This document shows positions 14,804 through 23,543 of a DNA stretch of 30,375 nucleotides, piece after piece; the first letter of the stretch is position 1; each line of letters opens with the position of its first letter. The stretch is from an uncultured Bacilli bacterium (GTDB lineage Bacteria; Bacillota_I; Bacilli_A; RF39; UBA660): assembly GCA_944364005.1 (NCBI GenBank), contig CALVVW010000011.1:1-30375 (forward strand). Direction: 5' to 3'. Below the pieces are notes generated by a model, which made no database searches, was not told the origin of the DNA, and saw only the letters and a list, made by a program, of their open reading frames with translations. Position numbers and translations under genes: made by a program.

Positions 14804-15796
14804 TTATTTTCTAGTTACTTTTTTCTTCTTTGTTTCTAGGTAATGACTATACTCTTCTATTGTATTAAAGTTTACTTTGCATTGTAGAGTAACATCATCT
14901 ACTCCTTCTAAGTCTCCATACTTTTGATACATGATTGAAAACATGTTTTCTTGTATCTGATTTTTCTTTTCTTGTTCTATATCCCAGCATTTTAATTCAT
15001 CTACTCTTTGTAGGCATACTGCTATTTGTAGTAGTTTTATTTGTTCTTTAAAGTAATCATACTTCCCTTTTTTCTTTAATTCTTCTTCTAGTTCATCTGC
15101 CACTTTGAAAATGTCCGTTATTCTATCATTTTCTTTATAATTTTTAGAAGATAATCCTTCTGTTATATCTCTTCTATAAAAGTAATTTGGAGTTGGTACT
15201 TCGATTACGGTATTAGCTTCTAAAAATCTAGTAAAGCTAAAAGCAATATCTTCCCAAAGACAATCTGTTAAAAATTTATAGTCTTTTACTGTATCTTTTC
15301 TAAATAGTTTGTTGCAGGTAGTTGGACTTTCTGCATAGATTGTCTCTTGGTTATCTATCGGATGTATTAGTCTGGGAGATGATTTTCCTAAGTAACTTAA
15401 GTCTTTTGTTCTATATTCATTTCCCTTTACAAATATGATTCCAGTTGTTATTAATTCTGGCCTGTCATATTTTATAGCTGCTTGATATAATTCTTCATAC
15501 ATTGTAGTATTCACATAGTCATCACTGTCTACAAATGTGATGTATTCTCCGGTTGCTAGGGTGATTCCTAAATTTCTTGTATTGCCTACTCCTGTATTTA
15601 CCTCATTTTTATATACTTTAATATTTGCGTATTTTTGGGCATAGGTATTTATTATTTCTAGACTATGATCTGTCGATTTATCATCTATTACAATAATTTC
15701 TAAGTCCTTTTCTGTTTGCTCTACTAATGAATCCAGACAGTCTTTTAATTTTTGTTCTGAGTTATATACTGGTACTATTATACTTATTTTAGGCAT
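14804..15796 (-). CDS. Family 2 glycosyltransferase
   Basis: A 330-residue GT-A enzyme: ISIIVPVYNSEQKLKDCLDSL at the start, IIVIDDKSTD, the acceptor-side NTGVGNTRNLGI, and the metal-binding DSDDY at about residue 91 (TFVDSDDYV). These transfer a sugar from a nucleotide sugar to a polysaccharide, lipid or teichoic acid on the inner face of the membrane. The C-terminal 130 residues are Lys-rich, with no membrane helix, so it is peripheral. The acceptor is unknown. It starts 3 bases after the hydrolase stop with no clear ribosome binding site, so translation probably depends on coupling. No T-tailed hairpin was found after it. Confidence 0.85.
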   Translation of the reverse strand: MPKISIIVPVYNSEQKLKDCLDSLVEQTEKDLEIIVIDDKSTDHSLEIINTYAQKYANIKVYKNEVNTGVGNTRNLGITLATGEYITFVDSDDYVNTTMYEELYQAAIKYDRPELITTGIIFVKGNEYRTKDLSYLGKSSPRLIHPIDNQETIYAESPTTCNKLFRKDTVKDYKFLTDCLWEDIAFSFTRFLEANTVIEVPTPNYFYRRDITEGLSSKNYKENDRITDIFKVADELEEELKKKGKYDYFKEQIKLLQIAVCLQRVDELKCWDIEQEKKNQIQENMFSIMYQKYGDLEGVDDVTLQCKVNFNTIEEYSHYLETKKKKVTRK

Positions 15797-15799
15797 TTT

Positions 15800-16681
15800 T
15801 TAAATATTATTGAAATAGTTTAGCATTGCTTCATTCATTCTTTTACTACAATTTAAGTCTGGTCTTATTACATTAAAGCAATGGTATAATTTTCCTTCCT
15901 CTTTCTTTTTACAGTAAAAACTTTGATGAGGATGATTTTTTTCAGTTAAGAACTGATCAAAGTCTTTGCAATTGGGATAGCAAACATCTTCTTCTGCACT
16001 CATTATAAAAACTGCTGGCATCTCATTATTCCATAATTCTTTTATATTTGTATATTTTTCTACTTCTTCGCAACCAGTTAGTATTAGCCTTCTATTTTCT
16101 TTGTTAAATGGTTTCATAAATGGAGGAAACATATCAATTCCTGCTTGTGTTCCCGTTAATCCTAAAGCTTTTATTCTAGCATCTGGTACTTCTACTTCAT
16201 AAGTATTTCTCATTTCTTCATTATTCCAAAGCAAGCTAATCAATAATACTAAAACAGACCCTGATGAATCTCCTGTTAAAAAGAACTCTTCCTTTTGGTA
16301 ATTTTCAACAATTTTTGTAATTCCTGTCATACAATCTTGTATTTGCTTTTTTAAATTACCTTCTGGTGCATAATGATAATTTAATGTTGCTACTTGGTAA
16401 TGATATTTTGCTAAAAAAGCTCCATAATACTTATTTACTGATTTATCTCCTCCACAGAAAGCACCTCCATGAATATTAATGATTAATGGTAGTGCTTTTG
16501 GATTTATTTCTTTTTTTTCATATATGTAGTCATATGTACATAAATTGTCATTTCCTTCTTTATATGGAATATTTTTCTCTATTACGATTTCGCTATCAAA
16601 GGTCATATTTTTTTGCTTTTTATCTACATCTTTTAATTGATTGTTATAAATTTTTAATACTAATCTATTTATTAGACTCAT
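15800..16681 (-). CDS. Alpha/beta hydrolase (HSL/esterase-like)
   Basis: A 293-residue cytoplasmic hydrolase. HGGAF (71-75) is the oxyanion-hole motif of the hormone-sensitive-lipase group, GDSSG (137-141) is the nucleophile elbow with Ser139, SAEEDVCYP near residue 233 gives the acid, and KLYHCF near residue 265 gives the His. The family hydrolyses carboxyl esters of small molecules; the substrate is unknown. AAGGAG precedes the ATG. It lies 18 bases after the HNH nuclease gene and 3 bases before the glycosyltransferase, so it seems to ride in the same transcript as the restriction-modification pair. Confidence 0.83.
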   Translation of the reverse strand: MSLINRLVLKIYNNQLKDVDKKQKNMTFDSEIVIEKNIPYKEGNDNLCTYDYIYEKKEINPKALPLIINIHGGAFCGGDKSVNKYYGAFLAKYHYQVATLNYHYAPEGNLKKQIQDCMTGITKIVENYQKEEFFLTGDSSGSVLVLLISLLWNNEEMRNTYEVEVPDARIKALGLTGTQAGIDMFPPFMKPFNKENRRLILTGCEEVEKYTNIKELWNNEMPAVFIMSAEEDVCYPNCKDFDQFLTEKNHPHQSFYCKKKEEGKLYHCFNVIRPDLNCSKRMNEAMLNYFNNI

Positions 16682-16699
16682 ACTTTCTCCTTTTTATTT

Positions 16700-17752
16700 T
16701 CAATAATAAATATCGAAGATTACTTTTAATATTGGTTCTGTAAATCCTATTTTTTCTAAATCTTCTTTTCTAGAATGTACAATTTTATCAAATACTTCTT
16801 TCTTTTCTTCTCTTGTTCCAAAATGAATTTTACTATGACAGTTCGGACATAGAGCTACTATATTTTGAATACAATCTAGATTAATTGATGGAAAATTTCT
16901 CTGGGCTGATATTGGTACTAAATGATGTCCTTCTAAGAAGTTAGGAAATATTGATGTTTTAAATGTCTTATGAGTCTTGTCATTTTCACAGCAACATTTT
17001 ACTTGATAAAATCTGGTGGTTTTTAATTTAGGATCCGTTGGTATTCTACCTTTTTCATGATATGATTCATCATAGGCTGTATAAAAATCAAAGTTTTTAT
17101 TTGCTTCAAACATCGTTTGCAATTCTTCTTCTGTGTAATATCCTATTCCTTTATTAATCTCTATGCTGTCTAGTCCATCTAATTCGTGCTCTGCTTGTAA
17201 GTCTTCATTTTTATGTGTTTGAAGTAGGATATCTACTTCTTCTGCAAGACGATACCCTTCTTCTGTTAGGGTGTATTTATAAGGCGTTGTATTTGTTCTA
17301 TTAAAAAGTATTTTATTATTTTTTCTATCATAATTTGATACTAGAATATTTCTTATTGTCTGGTCTATAATATCTTGCTTTGAAGATAAGTTCTTTTGAT
17401 CCATTAAGTCAACAATTGTATATTCTTGATAGATTAATTTAAACTTTTTTCGTGCTTCAGCTGATGTGATATTTTTATTTTCTCTTACAATATAACATAA
17501 ATATTTTCTAATTTCTTCTTCATTTGACTTAAACAGTTGATATTTTCCATGTTTATCTATTACAAAGAAAGCATTTCTATTTTCGCTTCTTTTACTATCA
17601 TCAATTGCATTACTTTCTAGAACTTTTTTGTAATCATCATAAGATATGTTCCATTGTTTTTTGACCCAGGTATATACTTCTTCACTTTTTAAATCTTTGG
17701 GACCTTGTCTTCCTTCTTTGTTAATAATTTCAATTATTTTTTTTACATCCAT
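16700..17752 (-). CDS. HNH restriction endonuclease
   Basis: A 350-residue nuclease, partner of the adenine methylase upstream. Residues 1-180 look like helical DNA-recognition modules (a winged-helix-like segment, LTEEGYRLAEEV, at about 161-173). Residues 250-312 hold the HNH: CCC (253-255), EGHHLVP (274-280), the central Asn in CIQNIVALCPNCH (294-306) and His310. CPNCH and the upstream cysteines probably bind structural zinc. This is the ββα-metal layout of HNH type II enzymes. AGGTGAT precedes the ATG, 8 bases after the methylase stop, an order typical of type II systems in which methylation comes first. The recognition site cannot be read from sequence by eye. Confidence 0.82.
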   Translation of the reverse strand: MDVKKIIEIINKEGRQGPKDLKSEEVYTWVKKQWNISYDDYKKVLESNAIDDSKRSENRNAFFVIDKHGKYQLFKSNEEEIRKYLCYIVRENKNITSAEARKKFKLIYQEYTIVDLMDQKNLSSKQDIIDQTIRNILVSNYDRKNNKILFNRTNTTPYKYTLTEEGYRLAEEVDILLQTHKNEDLQAEHELDGLDSIEINKGIGYYTEEELQTMFEANKNFDFYTAYDESYHEKGRIPTDPKLKTTRFYQVKCCCENDKTHKTFKTSIFPNFLEGHHLVPISAQRNFPSINLDCIQNIVALCPNCHSKIHFGTREEKKEVFDKIVHSRKEDLEKIGFTEPILKVIFDIYY

Positions 17753-17760
17753 ACCATCAC

Positions 17761-18870
17761 CTACTTTTCTACTATGAATAAATATTCTTTTACATATAGT
17801 GATCTGTCTTTTAGATTTCTTGATGCTCGGTATACATTATATTTTTTTTCTAAGACTGTTACTTTCCCTATCTTTTTTAACATATCTGTCATTTCTTTTT
17901 TGGTAATAAATCCATCAGAATTATAAGATATTAATAAATATTTGGCATTTAAGTTTTTACACAAGTCTTCCATAGCCGTTAAGGCTTCTTTCCTTTTATT
18001 ATAGTTAGAACGATTCCAATTATCTGGTATTCCTGATACTTTACTGATTTTTTTTGGCTCTTTATAATCATTTACTACATTTAACATAAAATAGTTTGAT
18101 CCATAAGGATGCTGGTTATAAGGTGGATCCATATACACTATATCTATATCTTTTAGCTCTTTGGCTAAGACATTGGCATCTTTTTGGTAATTGATTACTT
18201 TACATTCAAAATTACTAAATATAGGAAAAGGAATATTAATATCTGCTGTAATACGACTTAGAGCATTTTGTCCTTCTCCACCGAATTGGCCTTTGCCTTT
18301 TTTATTTTTATAGAAGCCTTTAAATACGCCAGCTGTATTATTTTTTACTGATACTTCTGATAATAATGGTGCAATAAAATATGGTTTTACTGCTTCTGGG
18401 AATTCTTCTATTATTTTTCTACATGTATCAATATATTCAGCATTGCGTGTTGTGAAAAAGACTCTTTCTCCTTCTTTTATATTAGTAGAATCTTTGGGAG
18501 CATATAATTTAGAAATAAAACCTGGTTCTAGCTTTTCATTTAATTTTTCTTGTAGTAAATTATAATAGCTTACTAATTGATCCATATTTAATTCACTCTT
18601 ATTTGATAAATAACATTTATTTATTGTTAATGAATAACTTTCTAAGTCATTGGTAATTAATGTATTGGCATATCTTTTTAAATATCTAGCCACAATTCCT
18701 GAACCTGAGAAAATATCCACAATATTTAATTTATCTTTTTTTTCTTTTTTACTAATTAATTCTACTGCTTCTCCAATAAAGTCTAATAGTGATCTTTTAT
18801 TTCCTATATATGTAATAATTTGATTTGTTAAAAACTCTTCATTTTCGTATTCTACTTTTTTTCTAGTCAT
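17761..18870 (-). CDS. Adenine-specific DNA methyltransferase (DPPY class)
   Basis: A 369-residue methylase. The S-adenosylmethionine motif is DIFSGSGIV (52-60), and the catalytic motif is MDPPYNQHPYGSNY (DPPY at 248-251). This order (motif I before DPPY) and the extra domain at 120-240, which should read DNA, are usual for N6-adenine enzymes of type II systems. It protects host DNA from the HNH nuclease 8 bases downstream. AGGAGA precedes the ATG. A TATAAT lies about 35 bases upstream without a good -35; a better promoter lies at 19125-19153, leaving a roughly 248-base leader. Confidence 0.88.
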   Translation of the reverse strand: MTRKKVEYENEEFLTNQIITYIGNKRSLLDFIGEAVELISKKEKKDKLNIVDIFSGSGIVARYLKRYANTLITNDLESYSLTINKCYLSNKSELNMDQLVSYYNLLQEKLNEKLEPGFISKLYAPKDSTNIKEGERVFFTTRNAEYIDTCRKIIEEFPEAVKPYFIAPLLSEVSVKNNTAGVFKGFYKNKKGKGQFGGEGQNALSRITADINIPFPIFSNFECKVINYQKDANVLAKELKDIDIVYMDPPYNQHPYGSNYFMLNVVNDYKEPKKISKVSGIPDNWNRSNYNKRKEALTAMEDLCKNLNAKYLLISYNSDGFITKKEMTDMLKKIGKVTVLEKKYNVYRASRNLKDRSLYVKEYLFIVEK

Positions 18871-19118
18871 ATCTTTCTCCTGCCTTTATCTGTATAATAT
18901 TATATCATATCTTTTCTTCTAAACCGAAGAAAATCTTCCGTTTCTAGAACTTTCGTCTCATTTTGATTTTAACTATTAAACTTTATCTCTTCCTCTTTTT
19001 TCTGTTTTCCTAACCAGTAAATTCTATATTATCATTTCTAATAGAAACTAGACTCTTCCACACTTTCTTGCTTGAACTTTCTTTTTTAGAACATTTCATT
19101 TCTAATGCACTTGGGATT
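18871..19118 (-). other. Long untranslated leader of the HNH restriction-modification operon
   Basis: From the promoter at 19125 to the methylase start no good gene is seen. A 29-codon open frame (19010-19099, Lys/Ser-rich) lacks a ribosome binding site. A GAAGA-TTT-TCTTC hairpin lies near 18925-18940, and a second TATAAT lies close to the gene. Leader-mediated delay or control of methylase expression is possible but unproven. Confidence 0.45.
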
Positions 19119-19124
19119 GATATC

Positions 19125-19153
19125 AATATATAATACATTTGTTCGTATGTCAA
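19125..19153 (-). promoter_or_regulatory. Sigma-A promoter upstream of the restriction-modification operon
   Basis: Perfect TTGACA (19148-19153), 17-base spacer, TATATT (19125-19130) on the minus strand. There is no nearer gene in this direction than the methylase at 18870. Confidence 0.75.
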
Positions 19154-19204
19154 CTATTTTTTATAAAGTTAGTAAATTTGTATTTTCACATTTTATTTTT
19201 CTTA

Positions 19205-19240
19205 AATAAAAAAAAGAATATCCAATTATATTCCTTTTTT
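19205..19240 (-). terminator. Intrinsic terminator after the sigma factor gene
   Basis: Minus-strand GAATAT-AATTGG-ATATTC (19228-19233 with 19216-19221), followed by TTTTTTTTATTT. It lies about 45 bases beyond the stop at 19278. Confidence 0.7.
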
Positions 19241-19277
19241 AGTTCTTACTAATTTTATACCTTTTTCTAGAATTTCT

Positions 19278-20078
19278 TTAACTATAATCCTCTAAATAGC
19301 TTTTTAAATTTCTACTTTTCGCAAATGTTAGTAATTTTTTTAACTCCTTTCTTTCTATTTTTCGTATTCCTTCTGGACTCATATGGTATTCTTCTCCTAA
19401 TTCTGTTAAGGTTTCTGCTTCTCCTTGGAGTCCATATCTTTTTTCTATGATTTCACGACTTTTTTCCGGAAGTAATTCTAATAATTTTAATAATTCCCCT
19501 TTACTTTCTTCCCTTATCAGAGAATCATCTAGAGAATTTTCATCCATTAATTCAGGGGATTGTTTAAATTGGTTTATATTGGTTGCGATGCTTAACAAAA
19601 TTCTTTGCTTATTATCTTGTCTATATTTTTCACTAATAATTTCTTTGTCAATTAGTCCATCTAATATAATATCTACCATGCTAGGATCTTCTAATAATGT
19701 TTTTTGATATTCTTTTTCTACTTGGTGTCGCTCTAATAAATAAGCACACGTTACTCTTCGTCCACCGAACTCTATTAACTCTGAAAATCCATTAAACATT
19801 GTTATTCGAATTGCTTGCGTAATATAATTTATTCTAGAGCCATTTTTTGACATATCATATCTATCAATTGCTCGTATTAATCCTTCATAACCATAACTTT
19901 CTAATTCTTCCTTTGGGAATCCTGTTTCTTCTGATATTTTTTTTGCAGTTATTTTTACTATATAAATATAATTTTTTATAATTTCTTCTCTTATTTGTTC
20001 ATTTCCAGTTTGTTGATATTCTATAAACTTTTTAGTTATTTCTTTTTCAGATAACAACCTTTTTTCTAAAGTTTCCAT
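19278..20078 (-). CDS. Sigma-70 family alternative sigma factor
   Basis: A 266-residue protein with region 2 (about 20-110: IIKNYIYIVKITAKKI, then ESYGYEGLIRAIDRYD, the core-binding helix, and INYITQAIRITMF in place of the -10 reader) and region 4 (about 205-255: LPEKSREIIEKRYGL and LTELGEEYHMSPEGIRKIERKEL, the -35 HTH). Between them lies a reduced region 3. It lacks the region 1.1 and size of the primary factor and lacks the aromatic W-rich melting motif, so it is a group 3-like alternative factor. It resembles sporulation/flagellar types only loosely, and its regulon is unknown. AAGGGAT lies 5 bases before the ATG; no anti-sigma gene is adjacent. Confidence 0.82.
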   Translation of the reverse strand: METLEKRLLSEKEITKKFIEYQQTGNEQIREEIIKNYIYIVKITAKKISEETGFPKEELESYGYEGLIRAIDRYDMSKNGSRINYITQAIRITMFNGFSELIEFGGRRVTCAYLLERHQVEKEYQKTLLEDPSMVDIILDGLIDKEIISEKYRQDNKQRILLSIATNINQFKQSPELMDENSLDDSLIREESKGELLKLLELLPEKSREIIEKRYGLQGEAETLTELGEEYHMSPEGIRKIERKELKKLLTFAKSRNLKSYLEDYS

Positions 20079-20109
20079 ATTATCCCTTCTTAGTCCTGTG
20101 TTGTGCTTT

Positions 20110-20137
20110 ATTATACTATTTTTTTATTACAAATCAA
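20110..20137 (-). promoter_or_regulatory. Sigma-A promoter of the sigma factor gene
   Basis: TTGATT (20132-20137), 16-base spacer, perfect TATAAT (20110-20115) on the minus strand, about 30 bases before the ATG. Confidence 0.6.
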
Positions 20138-20197
20138 GTACATACATTTTATTAATCATATGTTTATCTATTATTAATTTTCAATAGTATCTAGTCA

Positions 20198-20230
20198 CAA
20201 AAAAAAGCACTGCTTGTGCAGTACTTTTAT
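20198..20230 (-). terminator. Intrinsic terminator after the surface protein gene
   Basis: Minus-strand AGTACTGC-ACAA-GCAGTGCT (20218-20225 with 20206-20213, one G-U pair), followed by a run of eight T. It lies 3 bases beyond the stop at 20233. Confidence 0.88.
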
Positions 20231-20232
20231 TA

Positions 20233-21126
20233 CTAATTATGTAATCTTTTATAAGTTAATGCTGTTCCAGCAACTCCAACGATTGCTAATAAACCAAGGA
20301 ATAAAATTCCATCGCTTGTTTCAGGGTTTTCAGTAGTATCTTCTACTTTTTCTTGCTCTGTTGGAGGAGTAGTTGGTTCTTCAGCTGGTTCTTCTGGAGT
20401 GATTGGCACTACAACAACATCATCAGATTCAGCTGGCATTTTAGTCTCATCTGTGTAGAACTTCATTTGATTTTCACTGATAACATAGGCAGCTCCCGCA
20501 AATGTATCTTCTGTTGCTTCAAAATCCCAATCTTCACTTTCTAATTCTTCTGGTGTAAGACCATCAGTCCATACTGTAGGAGTTGTTGCTGTTTCTGTAG
20601 TATTTGTAATTACTGCTTCACCTGCTTTAATATATGGTAATTCAGTAACTCCAGATCCTTTAGTCATTTCGATTCCACCGAAGCCATTTCCAGAAACATC
20701 AATATCTCCGATTAATGTTACTGTTGAACCGTTAGCACTAAGTCCTGCATTTCCTCCTGTTAATGTTATGTTTTTGATGGTAGCTTCAGTTCTATATACT
20801 TGGATAACATATACTCCTTGACCATCACCATTGGCACCACTTCCCCAGACAGTGTTATCATAGACTTCACCTTTAAAAGTACCAACATATTCGATTGTTT
20901 TTCCATTACCATCAATGGTAACAGGGCGATTTATATTGATTTTTTTCTGTGTTTCAATATTATCCGTTAACGTGATAGTATGAATACTTTCATCTGCTAA
21001 AGCATCTAAAAATTCTTGTTCTGTTTTTACTTCTGCAATACCTTCAGCAGCATTAACGTTTATCATTGGAACCAGTACAAATAAACCAACCATAACCATT
21101 AAGGCACCTTTCATAAATTTTCTCAT
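20233..21126 (-). CDS. Sortase-anchored surface protein with a right-handed beta-helix
   Basis: A 297-residue exported protein. Signal peptide about 1-26 (cleavage after VNA). Residues 40-160 show the repeating short strands of a right-handed beta-helix (TITLTDNIE, VTIDGNGKTI, ATIKNITLTGG, VTLIGDIDVSG). A Pro/Glu/Thr-rich spacer (about 235-265) follows, then a cell-wall sorting signal: NPETSDG (267-273), a hydrophobic stretch and a YKRLHN tail. NPxTS is close to the NPQTN-type signal of class B sortases and unlike LPXTG, and a class B sortase gene lies immediately upstream. AAGGAAGAGAG precedes the ATG. The beta-helix often binds or cleaves polysaccharides, but no catalytic residues are evident here. 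Codon composition is less AT-rich than that of its neighbours, as for a highly expressed gene. Confidence 0.85.
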   Translation of the reverse strand: MRKFMKGALMVMVGLFVLVPMINVNAAEGIAEVKTEQEFLDALADESIHTITLTDNIETQKKININRPVTIDGNGKTIEYVGTFKGEVYDNTVWGSGANGDGQGVYVIQVYRTEATIKNITLTGGNAGLSANGSTVTLIGDIDVSGNGFGGIEMTKGSGVTELPYIKAGEAVITNTTETATTPTVWTDGLTPEELESEDWDFEATEDTFAGAAYVISENQMKFYTDETKMPAESDDVVVVPITPEEPAEEPTTPPTEQEKVEDTTENPETSDGILFLGLLAIVGVAGTALTYKRLHN

Positions 21127-21227
21127 TTCTCTCTTCCTTTCTTTTTATTTTCGATAGATACCCCTATCTTCATATTTAGTATACCATAGATATCTATTTT
21201 ATTTCACTTTAATTACACATTTTTTTA

Positions 21228-22091
21228 TTAATTTCTCATCTCTTTTTTAATTAACTTAGCATGCATAACGATTCTATTACCAAAATTGTCTTTACAGGTT
21301 GACAGTGTTAACACTTTATCATTGGTGTTTACCGTTCCAGAAAAGTCTACTTCGCTCCTTCCCTTTATAGTATTTAAAAACTCTTGATAACTTTCTGTAG
21401 TTGAAAAACTAGGCGTAATATAGTAACTTTCTTTTGCGATAGTATAGACGCTAAAAACTTGCCACATTGTGTTTTCTGTTGGTGTTGATAATCTTATAAT
21501 ATGATTTTCTTTCTTGGTATACCAAGAACTCTTTAAAATATTTTTTAAACTTCCAAACATCGTTCCATTGTAGCGACTATGAGCATAAATAATTGTGTTT
21601 TGATTTAATTCTACAGCATTATTTCGGTAATCCATAAAGACCCAGCCTGCTTTATTTTCCGTTTTATCAAAGGCATGATTTAAATAATAATCATTATTTG
21701 TTGTTTGTACTATCGGATAGTTAATATTTGTTCCTTTTACTTGAATCCATCCTACTGTATCCGAATTTTTTATTAATAAATCGTTGAAATCTACTTCTAA
21801 TAAATTCATTTTTATATAATCCCAGTAATCATCTGCTTCATTTTCTGGTGGATTAATTTGTTCTGTATTATCATTATCTTCTTTTTCTTTTACGTTTGTA
21901 TCATCCACGACTTTTTCTTGTATTTTGTTAATCTCTTTATTGTCATTTAACCAGAAATATATTCCAATACTACCAATTGATAATATACTTAGAAAAAAAA
22001 CAAAAAAAACTGCAATTACCCATTTTCGAAATCTTAGCTTTTTCTTTTTTGTTTTTCGATATTCTTCTCTTGTTGGTAATTTATCACTCAT
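21228..22091 (-). CDS. srtB: Class B sortase
   Basis: A 287-residue membrane-anchored transpeptidase that cuts sorting signals and attaches proteins to the cell wall. Basic cytoplasmic N-terminus, one transmembrane helix (about 25-46), a Glu/Asn-rich linker, then the sortase domain from about 90. VGWIQVKGTNINYPIVQ is the class B hallmark. Catalytic residues are His171 (IIYAHSR), Cys266 (LSTCKD) and Arg273 (GNR). It lies 101 bases upstream of the NPETSDG surface protein on the same strand, so that protein is the probable substrate. AGGTGAT precedes the ATG, and a TATAAT is about 25 bases upstream. Confidence 0.9.
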   Translation of the reverse strand: MSDKLPTREEYRKTKKKKLRFRKWVIAVFFVFFLSILSIGSIGIYFWLNDNKEINKIQEKVVDDTNVKEKEDNDNTEQINPPENEADDYWDYIKMNLLEVDFNDLLIKNSDTVGWIQVKGTNINYPIVQTTNNDYYLNHAFDKTENKAGWVFMDYRNNAVELNQNTIIYAHSRYNGTMFGSLKNILKSSWYTKKENHIIRLSTPTENTMWQVFSVYTIAKESYYITPSFSTTESYQEFLNTIKGRSEVDFSGTVNTNDKVLTLSTCKDNFGNRIVMHAKLIKKEMRN

Positions 22092-22183
22092 AGTATCACC
22101 TATTTTTTATTATATCTTAAAAATAGACAGAACAAAAGAGTTGATATAAAAAATATATCCTTTTCATTTTTCATACTCATATT

Positions 22184-23131
22184 TTACTTTTTAGTATATA
22201 CTAGGACTGCATCATGATTCATGGAATGTTCATTCTTATGTAAATCATGCATTTTTCTAACATATTGATATGAGTATTCTGGTTCTTTAAATATTTTATC
22301 TCTTAATGCTTGTTTGTAAATTTCTCTATCATCCTCTTCATTTTCAATATCGTAAAGATATCCTGCGACAATTTTTCCTTCTTTATTTAATCTTAGAGAG
22401 AGATTGTCTATTAATTCTTGGTATCCTTGGAGAGGATTATCAGGATACATGCTATTGGCATAAATAATAAGATTAGATAAGGTGATAAAATCTTGTTTTT
22501 CTTCTATTTCTTCTTTAAAATTTCTAATATCTATATTTTTAAAAGTAAAGTCTATTTTGTCTCTATTATTTACAATATAGTTATAATTTTCTTCTGATAA
22601 ATAGCTTAGTGCTTGATATAGAGCTTGATTATTTTCTTCGTCTGTTTCGTTAAATAACTTTGTTCGTATTTTTACTGGTTCGTATTTTCTAAATATTTCT
22701 TCCCAAAATAATTTACTATCTCCTGATAAATAGTTAGCTATTTCTTGAAAAATATCTTTATCAAATGCTTTATAATTATTTTTACAAAATTTTGGATAAT
22801 CATGCCATCTAAAAAAATCTAAATATTCCTGGGGAGTTCCTAATACTGCAAAAGATGCTAGTTTTAAATTACCATAATGTCCAGTTAATGGATTCGTGTC
22901 TACTCCTATTATTTTTTTAGGTTTTTTTAGAAAAAGTTCTAATATATGATCAGAGCTTCCTTGTATTGTTGTACATTTTTTATTTTCTAAATTATATGGA
23001 TTTAAGTATTCTTTCATATTGATTGTTGTGAAAGGCCAAAGTCTATAAAATTGCCAGTAATACTCTACATATTTTTCTTTTTCTTCTATCAAATCGTAAG
23101 CTAGTTGTAAATCTTGTTCTAATTTTGTCAT
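22184..23131 (-). CDS. DUF3419/BtaA-like methyltransferase-fold protein
   Basis: A 315-residue cytoplasmic protein. The block TIQGSSDHILELFLKKPKKIIGVDTNPLTGHYGNLKLAS (about 55-92) is the S-adenosylmethionine-binding turn found in DUF3419 proteins, with the acidic DTNP end like the DLNP of BtaA. A later ITLSNLIIYANSMYPDNPLQGYQELI motif matches the second conserved block. BtaA moves the aminocarboxypropyl group of SAM in betaine-lipid synthesis, but the rest of this protein is divergent, so the reaction is not predicted. AGGTGATAG precedes the ATG. It stands alone; the next gene upstream is across the junction region. Confidence 0.65.
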   Translation of the reverse strand: MTKLEQDLQLAYDLIEEKEKYVEYYWQFYRLWPFTTINMKEYLNPYNLENKKCTTIQGSSDHILELFLKKPKKIIGVDTNPLTGHYGNLKLASFAVLGTPQEYLDFFRWHDYPKFCKNNYKAFDKDIFQEIANYLSGDSKLFWEEIFRKYEPVKIRTKLFNETDEENNQALYQALSYLSEENYNYIVNNRDKIDFTFKNIDIRNFKEEIEEKQDFITLSNLIIYANSMYPDNPLQGYQELIDNLSLRLNKEGKIVAGYLYDIENEEDDREIYKQALRDKIFKEPEYSYQYVRKMHDLHKNEHSMNHDAVLVYTKK

Positions 23132-23169
23132 ACTATCACCTGTAATTTTTTTTATTATATTATGGACTT

Positions 23170-23328
23170 TTATAGTAATCTAAGACTTTTCTCTTTTTCA
23201 TATATCTTACGATAAGCTTCATCCATATTTTGATAAATCTCTTTATTTTGGAAATAGAATTTTTCTATTAAATTGTTATTAACTATTCATTCTTTTAATT
23301 TTTTATCTATAAACAAACCTATCTCTAC
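23170..23328 (-). pseudogene. Degraded gene fragment
   Basis: Minus-strand reading gives 52 codons with one internal TGA: VEIGLFIDKKLKE, stop, then a long charged stretch that includes NKEIYQNMDEAYRKIYEKEK and ends in LRLL and TAA. The amino-acid mix is protein-like and unlike random AT-rich translation, but there is no ATG or ribosome binding site. I read it as the tail of a decayed gene; the family is not recognised. It overlaps the likely promoter of the gene at 22184. Confidence 0.4.
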
Positions 23329-23476
23329 TTAGAAATGTATATATTATATCACTTAATAATCATCCCATCAATATTATAAAATTGTCGTTTTTTATATCTA
23401 TTATAGAAAAAAGTAACAATATTTTTTTAGTTATACTTTATTTTACCCTGTTTAGTAATGGTATACCTTTGATAGT

Positions 23477-23539
23477 TTACTTCATATTATTTAATACATG
23501 AACTATTGATAAATCTGATATAGAAATATGTTGTAAACG
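23477..23539 (-). pseudogene. Possible tail of a tyrosine recombinase
   Basis: Twenty codons read RLQHISISDLSIVHVLNNMK and then TAA. This resembles the end of phage-type integrases (RLGHSSISTTLxIYSHVLNNM) in both order and spacing, but the catalytic Tyr position reads Val and the reading frame is closed upstream. It may be the relic of an element's integrase or a chance match. Confidence 0.25.
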
Positions 23540-23543
23540 TAAA

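Noticed and set aside
19010..19099. 29-codon Lys/Ser-rich frame in the methylase leader
   Set aside because: It starts at an ATG without a ribosome binding site and shows no motif; length is within chance for this composition.
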